From the NCBI RefSeq assembly GCF_019457945.1, contig NZ_JAHZSU010000001.1, positions 124,001-188,000 on the forward strand: DNA of 64,000 nucleotides, in the 5' to 3' direction. Positions 1-7,095 of the stretch are shown here, piece after piece. A program made the position numbers and the translations under genes. The notes beneath the pieces were generated by a model. The model saw nothing but the letters and a program-made list of their open reading frames with translations. It did not search any database and was not told the origin of the DNA. Position 1 is the stretch's first letter; the number at the start of each line of letters is the position of its first letter. This DNA is from Ornithinimicrobium laminariae (GTDB lineage: Bacteria; Actinomycetota; Actinomycetes; Actinomycetales; Dermatophilaceae).

Positions 1-749
1 GCTGGGGTCTCGTGCCAGTTGTCACGCACGCCGAACGCTGGCGCAGTGTGGCCCACGCATTCCAATCAGCACCCCCCAGGGCGAGGGCCATGGCCGCGAT
101 CTATCAGAGTTCGTTCCTCAATATGGTGCTACCTGGCGGAGTTGCCGGTGATGTGCTGAGGGCGATCGATCACCCAGTCGGCACTAGGCCCAAAGGCGGC
201 TCGGGCGCGAGAGTGGTGACCGCAGAGCGACTCCTGGGCACCGCTGTGACGATGCTCGGGGCAATCGTGGCCATCATGTTCACCGGGCTTAATCTCGCTT
301 GGGGACTGCTCGGCTTGGGCCTGACCGCAGTGCTGTTGACCCTGGTTTGGCTGTTAGCGGCCCGACACCTGCCCGCGCTTCGCGTGCTGCGTGCGCTGGT
401 CTGGTCGCTACTGATGTGGCTGAGCCTGCTCGCCCTGACGGTTTACGGTTCCACCCTGGCTCTGCCTGACTTGAGTCTGACCTCAGCCACAGCCCTCGGC
501 GCCATCTGCCTAGCGGCCATGGCCATACCGGTGAATGTAGGTGGTTGGGGGCCACGTGAGGGTCTCACTGCTTTGGCCGCTGTCGTCTGGGGGCTGCCGG
601 CCCAGAGCGGAGTTGTTCTAGCGGCAACGTTTGGCGTGCTGGCGCTGATCGGCACCCTGCCAGGTGCCGTCGTGCTGGTTATGACGGTGCTTCGCCCTCG
701 GGAATCGCCCGGAACCACACCTGGGTCAGCAAGTCGTCTCCGAGCATGA
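1..749 (+). CDS. Flippase-like membrane protein (LPG-synthase TM family), 3' part
   Basis: The reading frame is open from the first bases of the window, so the true start lies upstream; a GTG at 12 is the first start-like codon visible. The protein is strongly hydrophobic with about six membrane segments. Near its visible N-terminus it has the motif SFLNMVLPGGVAGDVLRA, which matches the conserved 'F-N-PGG-GGD-R' signature of the lysylphosphatidylglycerol synthase transmembrane / UPF0104 flippase-like family. These proteins are integral membrane proteins often linked to lipid or glycan handling; the substrate here cannot be told. The last ~20 residues are polar and encoded in sequence overlapping by 71 bp the convergent ribA-ribD gene. 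The family assignment is fairly sure, the function is not. Confidence 0.7.
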   Translation, partial: WGLVPVVTHAERWRSVAHAFQSAPPRARAMAAIYQSSFLNMVLPGGVAGDVLRAIDHPVGTRPKGGSGARVVTAERLLGTAVTMLGAIVAIMFTGLNLAWGLLGLGLTAVLLTLVWLLAARHLPALRVLRALVWSLLMWLSLLALTVYGSTLALPDLSLTSATALGAICLAAMAIPVNVGGWGPREGLTALAAVVWGLPAQSGVVLAATFGVLALIGTLPGAVVLVMTVLRPRESPGTTPGSASRLRA

Positions 750-2058
750 AACGGCGCACGGGCGCGCGCAAGGCGCCAGCGAGCGCCGGATTGCCAGCGA
801 ACCTCAATCCCGGGACCCCATCGCCAATGAGCATTGGCGCCGTGGTCAAGGACAACGAATCGAGCAATCCGGCCTCAAGGAAGTCCGAAACGGTTTTGCC
901 GCCACCCTCAACCAAGATTCGGCCCCAACCCTGGCCTGAGAGAGCGGTCACCACGGTAGCTGCGGGGATGTGTGAGTCGGTGAGTTGAATTGGCCAGTGG
1001 CTCACGTGGTCGGCCAGCGGGGGCACCTCGACGTCGCCGCCGGTGACCCACACCGTCGGCGCAGCCGGGTCATTCAGCACCTTGGCAGTTTGCGGGATCC
1101 GCCCCTTCGGATCCAAGACAACGCGCACCGGGTTAACCCCAGGAGCATCCCGGACGGTCAATTGCGGGTCATCGGAGCACACCGTGCCCGCGCCAACGAT
1201 GACCGCATCAACCAGGGCGCGCAATCGATGAAGGTGCTGACGATCCTGGGGCCCCGAAACGAAGTTGGCATCTCCAGTAGATGAGGCAATGAAGCCGTCC
1301 AGACTCTGTGCGAGTTGGGCGATCACGAAGGGTGAACCCGCATCCACGATCGGTGCGTAGATATCGACTAGCTCGCGGTCAACCCCGTCGCTGATCTCCG
1401 TAGAGACTCGCCCCTGCAGCAACTCATGCCACACGTCAGATTCATGGTCTGGCACGTCGTGGGCCATGCGAGCCCGCTTGGTCGCCAGATAGCGCGCGTT
1501 CTCGGCATGCTCGGGGACAAACAGCGGGGAACGCTGAGCCACGGTGATGCCCAGGTCGCGCAGTGCGTCTTCTTTAGCCGGGTTCGAGGACAACAAGGTC
1601 ACTTGGGGCAAACCCAAGTCGCTCAGCATGGCCGCCGCGGCGCGATAGTCCCGCGCATCGGCAGGGTGCCCCAAGGCCAAATTGGCATCGACCGTGTCGA
1701 CACCTTGGTCTTGCAACGTATACGCCTTGAGTTTCTCTAACAGGCCGATCCCCCGGCCTTCGTGCCCGCGCAGATAAAGAACTGCACCCGAGCCGCGGCC
1801 AGCGATCACCTTGAGCGCGGCCTGAAGTTGCTGCCCGCAGTCGCATCGCAGCGAGCCTAAAGCGTCGCCGGTCAGGCATTCGGAGTGCAGCCGGACCAGC
1901 GGCGCGGACTCCCCCGTCTCGTCATGCAAAGGGGTATGCGGAGCGATCAGAGCGACGTGCTCGTGCTCGTCGGCATCGCGATAGCCAACCATCGCGAAAG
2001 TGCCGAACGGAGTGGGCAGTGTGGTGTCGGCGACGCGCTCGACAAAGGGGCTATTCAT
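679..2058 (-). CDS. ribA: GTP cyclohydrolase II fused to RibD C-terminal reductase domain
   Basis: Residues ~1-200 are GTP cyclohydrolase II: the zinc site HSECLTGDALGSLRCDCG, the GHEGRGIGL loop and the DTVDANLALGHPADARDY segment are all intact. This enzyme opens GTP at the first committed step of riboflavin synthesis. Residues ~240-455 resemble the dihydrofolate-reductase-like RibD_C domain (5-amino-6-ribosylaminouracil reductase), with AQSLDGFIA near its start and GRILVEGGGKTVSDF later. There is no DHBP synthase (RibB) domain and no deaminase domain, so it is neither a RibBA nor a full RibDG protein. The start is ATG 2058, behind a weak GAGG. The 3' end overlaps the convergent flippase-like gene. 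RibA function is confident; activity of the reductase half is inferred. Confidence 0.85.
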   Translation of the reverse strand: MNSPFVERVADTTLPTPFGTFAMVGYRDADEHEHVALIAPHTPLHDETGESAPLVRLHSECLTGDALGSLRCDCGQQLQAALKVIAGRGSGAVLYLRGHEGRGIGLLEKLKAYTLQDQGVDTVDANLALGHPADARDYRAAAAMLSDLGLPQVTLLSSNPAKEDALRDLGITVAQRSPLFVPEHAENARYLATKRARMAHDVPDHESDVWHELLQGRVSTEISDGVDRELVDIYAPIVDAGSPFVIAQLAQSLDGFIASSTGDANFVSGPQDRQHLHRLRALVDAVIVGAGTVCSDDPQLTVRDAPGVNPVRVVLDPKGRIPQTAKVLNDPAAPTVWVTGGDVEVPPLADHVSHWPIQLTDSHIPAATVVTALSGQGWGRILVEGGGKTVSDFLEAGLLDSLSLTTAPMLIGDGVPGLRFAGNPALAGALRAPVRRFMLGDDLLTQVWFRAIPEGEAPS

Positions 2059-2130
2059 GGCGGCCTCATATTACGCAGTGCGGATGCGGCGCTCGTGACC
2101 GGCCCACTTTCGACCGACCCGACGCCCCAG

Positions 2131-3426
2131 TCAACGGATCTGGCCGTTGCCCTCGACAACCCACTTCGTCGTGGTCAACTCGGGCAGCGCCATCGGGCCG
2201 CGTGCGTGCAGCTTTTGCGTCGATATGCCGATCTCGGCTCCAAATCCGAATTCGCCACCGTCGGTAAATCGTGTCGACGCGTTGACCAACACGGCCGCAG
2301 CATCAATCTGGTTAACCCATGTCGTCGACGACCCCAAGTCAGACGTGACAATCGCTTCGGTATGCCCGGACGTGTGCTCCTGCACGTGCGCAATAGCGGC
2401 ATCAAGGTGAGGAACCACTCGCGCGCTGATGTCCAGCGACAGAAACTCGGTGTCGTCGTCCTCGTCGGTGATGGCGACGCCAGTTGCCCCGGCCGCCTCG
2501 GCATACTTGAGCATCATCTCATCGCCATGAACGGTCACACCCGCCGCCGCAAACTGAGCCATGATGCCCGGCACAACGGCCTCGGCGATGTCTTCATGGA
2601 CCAACAGGGACTCCGCCGCGTTGCAGACCGAGGTGCGGTGTGTCTTGGAGTTGACCACGATCTTGGTGGCCATGTCGATGTCAGCGCTGGCGTCGACATA
2701 CACATGGCAGTTGCCAATCCCCGTCTCGATCACCGGCACGGTGGATTCGGTGACAACAGTCTGGATCAGGCTTGCGCCACCGCGGGGAATGACCAAGTCA
2801 ACGAGACCTCGTGCAGTCATCAGGGCTCGGCCCGCGTCACGACCACCCTCGGTCAGCAAGTTGATGGAGTTGGCTGGCAAGCCGGAGGACACCATCGAGG
2901 CCCGCATGATGTTGACCAGGGCTGCGTTGGTCGAAGCAGCAGCAGAGCCACCGCGCAAGATGACCGCGTTGCCAGACTTCACGCCCAGTCCAGCCGCATC
3001 GACGGTCACGTTGGGCCGCGCCTCATAGATCATCCCGACAACGCCCATCGGGACCCGGACCTGACGCATCCGCAGGCCGTTGGCCAACGTCGATCCGCGC
3101 ACAATCTCGCCTACTGGATCTGCCAACCCCGCAACATCGCGCAGCGCGTCAGCCACCGCCCGCACCCGGTCTTCGTCAAGCGTCAACCGGTCGATCAGGT
3201 TGACGGCCATGCCGTTGGCTTGGCCACGGGCGATGTCCTCACCGTTGGCGGCCACCACATCGGAGACCTGCGCGTCGATCGCATCCGCCATGGCGAGCAG
3301 CGCCGCGTCCTTCTGGGCGCGGGTCAGCAGCGCCAACTCACGCCCCGCCGCACGGGCTCCCCGAGCAATCTCATGGACCATCTCAACGACGGCGTTATCC
3401 AGGTCAGCAATCTGGGCGGGGCTCAT
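2131..3426 (-). CDS. proA: Glutamate-5-semialdehyde dehydrogenase
   Basis: This 431-residue protein is gamma-glutamyl phosphate reductase, the second enzyme of proline synthesis, which reduces gamma-glutamyl phosphate to glutamate-5-semialdehyde with NADPH. It is full length for the family. The catalytic cysteine lies in HRTSVCNAAES near residue 269, and the GGSAAASTN and VIPRGG segments typical of ProA are present. The start ATG at 3426 follows AGAGGAGTCCT. It lies 42 bp downstream of proB on the same strand, so the two probably form a proBA operon, and the ribA-ribD gene follows 72 bp further on. Confidence 0.95.
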   Translation of the reverse strand: MSPAQIADLDNAVVEMVHEIARGARAAGRELALLTRAQKDAALLAMADAIDAQVSDVVAANGEDIARGQANGMAVNLIDRLTLDEDRVRAVADALRDVAGLADPVGEIVRGSTLANGLRMRQVRVPMGVVGMIYEARPNVTVDAAGLGVKSGNAVILRGGSAAASTNAALVNIMRASMVSSGLPANSINLLTEGGRDAGRALMTARGLVDLVIPRGGASLIQTVVTESTVPVIETGIGNCHVYVDASADIDMATKIVVNSKTHRTSVCNAAESLLVHEDIAEAVVPGIMAQFAAAGVTVHGDEMMLKYAEAAGATGVAITDEDDDTEFLSLDISARVVPHLDAAIAHVQEHTSGHTEAIVTSDLGSSTTWVNQIDAAAVLVNASTRFTDGGEFGFGAEIGISTQKLHARGPMALPELTTTKWVVEGNGQIR

Positions 3427-3468
3427 AGGACTCCTCTAAACGTAGGTAGAACAAACGAGAGTGAAGGA

Positions 3469-4602
3469 CTAAAGGACGACGAGGTCGTCACGGCGCACCA
3501 CGGTGCGGCCAGGACCACGCCCGCGTGGGCTGATCCGGGAGGTCAGGTCATCCAGCCGGTGCCCGACCAGCGGCTGGAGCTCTTTGGCGCCATAGCCCAC
3601 CAGCCCTCGAGCCACCGGCTTGCCCTGCGGGTCGCACAGGTCGACTGTGTCTCCTGCGTCAAAGGTGCCCTCGATCCGGGTCACGCCGACGGGCAGCAGG
3701 GAGGTTTGCCGCTTCACCACGGCCTCAACGGCACCAGCGTCCAAGATGAGGCGACCGGTCACGTGGCTGGCGTGAGCCAACCAGCGCCTGCGGGCCGACT
3801 TTTTGGGGCCGGTGGGGGCGAAGAGCGTGCCGACATCTTCGCCGGTCAGTGCCTCGTGAACTTGAGTCGCAGACGTCAGCAGCACCGGTATGCCTTCAGC
3901 CGCCGCCATGGAGGCAGCACCAACTTTGGTGACCATGCCGCCGGTGCCGACGTTGCTGCCGGTTGTGGCGATGTCGATGTCGATGAGGTCATCTGCGTCT
4001 TTGACCAACGGAATCCTGGAGGTTCCCGGCTTGCTGGGGTGCCCGTCATAGAGCGCATCAACGTCGGAGAGGAGCACCAAAGCGTCGGCATCGACCAGTT
4101 GAGCCACCAGTGCTGCCAAGCGGTCGTTGTCTCCAAAACGGATCTCATCGGTCGCGACGGTGTCGTTCTCGTTAATAACCGGGACGACCTCCAACTCCAG
4201 GAGGCGCTCCAGCGTCCGTGAGGCGTTCACATAGTGGCTGCGCCGGTGCATGTCGTCCGCGGTCAGCAGGACCTGACCCACGTTTAGCCCAAAGGCCGAG
4301 AATGCTTGCGTGTACGTCGCCATCAGGCTGCCTTGACCCGCGCTGGCTGCAGCCTGCTGCGTGGCCAAGTCTTTGGGTCGGCGCTCTAGGCCAAGCGCCA
4401 ACATCCCCGCTGCGATGGCACCGCTCGAGACCAGGATCACCTGGGTGCCAGCCTGCCACTTTTTCGCGATGGCTGTCGAGAGGGACTGCAGGCGGAAGCC
4501 GTCAACGCCGCCCTCGGGCAACGTGATCGAGGAAGAGCCGACTTTGACGACCACCCGGTGGGCGCCAGACACCGACTGCCGAAGATCGTTCACGTTCAGC
4601 AT
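3469..4602 (-). CDS. proB: Glutamate 5-kinase with PUA domain
   Basis: The enzyme phosphorylates glutamate to gamma-glutamyl phosphate, the first step of proline synthesis. An amino-acid kinase domain (KVGSSS near residue 15, VSSGAIAAG, INENDTVATDEIRFGDND) is followed by a C-terminal PUA domain (~residues 285-370). I chose ATG 4602 because the protein then begins just ahead of the KVGSSS strand as in most homologues (377 aa). An in-frame ATG at 4632 follows a GGGGGGAGAGGG run and is a real alternative. The frame stays open further upstream, but those codons lack family similarity. It lies about 110 bp downstream of obgE. Confidence 0.93.
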   Translation of the reverse strand: MLNVNDLRQSVSGAHRVVVKVGSSSITLPEGGVDGFRLQSLSTAIAKKWQAGTQVILVSSGAIAAGMLALGLERRPKDLATQQAAASAGQGSLMATYTQAFSAFGLNVGQVLLTADDMHRRSHYVNASRTLERLLELEVVPVINENDTVATDEIRFGDNDRLAALVAQLVDADALVLLSDVDALYDGHPSKPGTSRIPLVKDADDLIDIDIATTGSNVGTGGMVTKVGAASMAAAEGIPVLLTSATQVHEALTGEDVGTLFAPTGPKKSARRRWLAHASHVTGRLILDAGAVEAVVKRQTSLLPVGVTRIEGTFDAGDTVDLCDPQGKPVARGLVGYGAKELQPLVGHRLDDLTSRISPRGRGPGRTVVRRDDLVVL

Positions 4603-4712
4603 GCTAATCCATTCCGAGGCATACCCATACATCCCTCTCCCCCCACTATGTGCCTTCTCACTCGCCATGTGTACCCGAAATTTGGTGCATAGCGGATGAA
4701 AAGGCACAAGGG

Positions 4713-6212
4713 TTAATCGTCGCTGTTGAACGAGCCCTTCTCTGCAGCCAATTCGGCGCGAGCCGCCGCGGCAGCATCCATCTTGTTGTGGAATGCCTCT
4801 CGCTTCGCTTCGCGAGTCGGGCGATCACTTTCTTCGAGGCGCAGGTCGGTGCCGCGCTGACCGAGCAGTTCAGCACCGGCGGCCATGGTCGGCTCCCAGT
4901 CAAAGACCACTGAGGAGTCCTCGGGGCCGATGACTACCGTTGAGCCAGCAACAGCGCCAGCCTTTAGCAATGCTTCTTCGACGCCGAGACGGTTCAACCG
5001 GTCAGACAAGTAGCCGACGGCTTCATCGTTGTTGAAGTCCGTCTGTCGGACCCAACGCGTCGGGCGGTCGCCCAGCACGCGGAACAACTCACCATCGGAG
5101 GTGTTCTCCCGACGCACGTGGAATCCAGTGTCATCAAGGGCTTTGGGGCGCACAATTGTCCGAGTAACCTGCTCCTCGGGAGCATCTGCCCGGGCTTTGT
5201 TGACGGCGTTGGCCAGCGCGAACTTCAGCTCCTTCAAACCCTGGTGGGCCACTGCCGACACGATGTGCACCTGCAGACCACGCTCTTCAAGGTCGGGCTT
5301 TACGAGCTCAGCCAGGTCGCGAGCCTCGGGCACATCAGCCTTATTGAGGACTACGATGCGGACGCGGTCGGCCAATGGGATGCCGCCCAGCGACGAGTCG
5401 GGGACATACTCAGCCAACTCGTGCTCGATGACATCAAGGTCAGTCATCGGGTCGCGGCCAGGCTCCAGCGTGGCGCAGTCGATGACGTGCACTAGGACGT
5501 GGCAGCGCTCAACGTGGCGCAGGAATTGCAGGCCCAAACCCTTGCCTTCGGACGCGCCGGGGATGAGCCCGGGGACGTCGGCAATGGTGAAGCGGTTGCC
5601 ACCTGCCTCGACAACACCGAGGTTGGGAACCAGGGTGGTGAAGGGGTAGTCAGCAATCTTTGGCTTGGCCGCGCTGACGACGGAAACGAGCGAAGACTTC
5701 CCTGCCGAGGGGAAGCCGATCAAGGCGACGTCGGCAAGGGTCTTCAGCTCAAGAATTACTTCGTTCTCAAAACCGGGCTCCCCCAGCAAGGCGAACCCTG
5801 GGGCCTTGCGTCGAGGCGAGGCCAGCGACTTGTTGCCTAGGCCTCCGCGCCCACCTTGCGAGCCGACATACTCTGAGCCCGCGCCGACCAGGTCGGCGAG
5901 AACTTCACCGTGACGGTTGGTGACGACAGTGCCGTCCGGCACCGCCAAGATCAGGTCCTCACCGTTTGCCCCGTGTCGCTCACTACCCTCACCAGGGCCA
6001 CCATTGGCAGCAGTGCGGTGCGGGTGGCGGTGATACTCCAACAAAGTCGTGACCTGCGGGTCAACGCGCAGGATGATGTTGCCACCACGCCCACCGTTGC
6101 CGCCGTCGGGCCCGCCGAGTGGCTTGAACTTCTCACGGTGCACCGAAGCCACACCGTGCCCGCCGTTCCCGGCTCGCAGGTGCAAAACGACACGATCAAC
6201 AAAGGTGGCCAT
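4713..6212 (-). CDS. obgE: GTPase Obg/CgtA
   Basis: This is the essential ribosome-associated GTPase Obg. The N-terminal glycine-rich Obg fold (~1-158) is followed by the G domain, with the P-loop GFPSAGKSS near residue 165, the switch region [10 protein letters not shown] and NKAD. A C-terminal OCT domain and a charged tail (to residue 499) complete the actinobacterial form. ATG 6212 follows a GGATGAATC stretch. It sits downstream of rplU-rpmA, the usual bacterial order, but a strong hairpin separates it from rpmA, so it may be only partly co-transcribed. Confidence 0.96.
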   Translation of the reverse strand: MATFVDRVVLHLRAGNGGHGVASVHREKFKPLGGPDGGNGGRGGNIILRVDPQVTTLLEYHRHPHRTAANGGPGEGSERHGANGEDLILAVPDGTVVTNRHGEVLADLVGAGSEYVGSQGGRGGLGNKSLASPRRKAPGFALLGEPGFENEVILELKTLADVALIGFPSAGKSSLVSVVSAAKPKIADYPFTTLVPNLGVVEAGGNRFTIADVPGLIPGASEGKGLGLQFLRHVERCHVLVHVIDCATLEPGRDPMTDLDVIEHELAEYVPDSSLGGIPLADRVRIVVLNKADVPEARDLAELVKPDLEERGLQVHIVSAVAHQGLKELKFALANAVNKARADAPEEQVTRTIVRPKALDDTGFHVRRENTSDGELFRVLGDRPTRWVRQTDFNNDEAVGYLSDRLNRLGVEEALLKAGAVAGSTVVIGPEDSSVVFDWEPTMAAGAELLGQRGTDLRLEESDRPTREAKREAFHNKMDAAAAARAELAAEKGSFNSDD

Positions 6213-6235
6213 GATTCATCCTTTCAGGACAAACA

Positions 6236-6279
6236 GCAGAACGCCGGGGAGAAGCACTAGCTCCTCACCGGCGTTCTGC
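6236..6279 (-). terminator. Hairpin between rpmA and obgE
   Basis: A 12-bp perfect stem (arms 6236-6247 and 6268-6279, GCAGAACGCCGG and its complement) contains an inner GGAG/CTCC pairing. It lies 21 bp after the rpmA stop. There is no long U tract, as is common for actinobacterial terminators. It could attenuate read-through from the ribosomal protein genes into obgE. Confidence 0.6.
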
Positions 6280-6300
6280 GTGAAAACTGCGTGGTGTTGC

Positions 6301-6576
6301 TCAAGCAGTGACAGTCTCGGCAGCTTCGGCTGCGACGATATTCACTGTCTTGCGGCCGCGACGCTGGCCAAACAGCACAGTGCCGGGGACCATCGCGAAG
6401 AGCGTGTCGTCGTTGCCGCGCCCAACACCTTCACCGGGGTGAAAGTGGGTGCCGCGCTGACGGACCAAGATCTCGCCTGCACCGACGACCTGGCCGCCGA
6501 AGCGCTTCACGCCTAGGCGTTGCGCATTCGAGTCGCGACCGTTACGGGACGAGGATGCACCTTTTTTGTGTGCCAT
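6301..6576 (-). CDS. rpmA: 50S ribosomal protein L27
   Basis: This 91-residue protein is ribosomal protein L27, near the peptidyl transferase centre. It starts [16 protein letters not shown] and keeps the GVKRFGGQ and [23 protein letters not shown] signatures (quoted here in parts; together they span residues ~22-60). It lies 44 bp after rplU and before obgE, the conserved order. It has no N-terminal extension of the kind processed in Firmicutes. Confidence 0.97.
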   Translation of the reverse strand: MAHKKGASSSRNGRDSNAQRLGVKRFGGQVVGAGEILVRQRGTHFHPGEGVGRGNDDTLFAMVPGTVLFGQRRGRKTVNIVAAEAAETVTA

Positions 6577-6620
6577 GGCTGATGCCTACCTTCTGCTCAG
6601 AGTTTCGTTGACGGCTGTGA

Positions 6621-6929
6621 TCAGGAGTTGATCGCGGTGATCTTGACCTGCGTCAGCGGCTGACGGTGGCCCTGACGCTTCTTGTAGCCAGTCTTGTTCT
6701 TGTACTTCTGGATGATGATCTTGGGGCCTTTGGTAGCCGTCATGACTTCAGCGGTCACGGAGACCTTCGCCAACGCGTCAGCGTCAGAGGTGATCGAGGC
6801 ACCATCGACGAGCAGCAGCGGCGCGAGTTCAACGGACTCGCCAGCCTTGGCACTCACCTTGTCGATGGTGAGGACGTCGCCAACGGAGACCTTTTCCTGG
6901 CGGGCGCCAGCGCGAACGATCGCGTACAC
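6621..6929 (-). CDS. rplU: 50S ribosomal protein L21
   Basis: This 102-residue protein is ribosomal protein L21, with [17 protein letters not shown] at the N-terminus and the basic [20 protein letters not shown] segment at ~73-92. The start is GTG at 6929, preceded by AGGAAGTGAG. The 166 bp between this start and the end of the RNase E/G gene should carry its promoter and leader; apart from the hairpin noted at 7062-7083 I see no conserved leader motif there. Confidence 0.97.
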   Translation of the reverse strand: MYAIVRAGARQEKVSVGDVLTIDKVSAKAGESVELAPLLLVDGASITSDADALAKVSVTAEVMTATKGPKIIIQKYKNKTGYKKRQGHRQPLTQVKITAINS

Positions 6930-7061
6930 GTTCTACTCACTTCCTGCAGATTCATATGAGGACAAACCATGTCCCGGTCAATGGTGCAATGTGGGCTGCA
7001 ACTCAAGTTCAGCAGGGCCTAAAATCCTGGCCGATCAATCAAGTGCGCACCGACGTGCAAG

Positions 7062-7083
7062 CCTACCGCCTTGGGACGGTAGG
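7062..7083 (-). terminator. Possible terminator after the RNase E/G gene
   Basis: A 7-bp stem CCTACCG/CGGTAGG with an 8-nt loop lies 12 bp past the RNase E/G stop codon. It is short and lacks a U tract, so it may be only an RNA 3'-end hairpin. Confidence 0.35.
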
Positions 7084-7095
7084 GCCAAACTCGTC

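Noticed and set aside
1885-4221. A 778-codon open frame on the plus strand
   Set aside because: It lies antisense to proA, proB and the ribA-ribD start, has no domain similarity and a composition typical of high-GC shadow frames.
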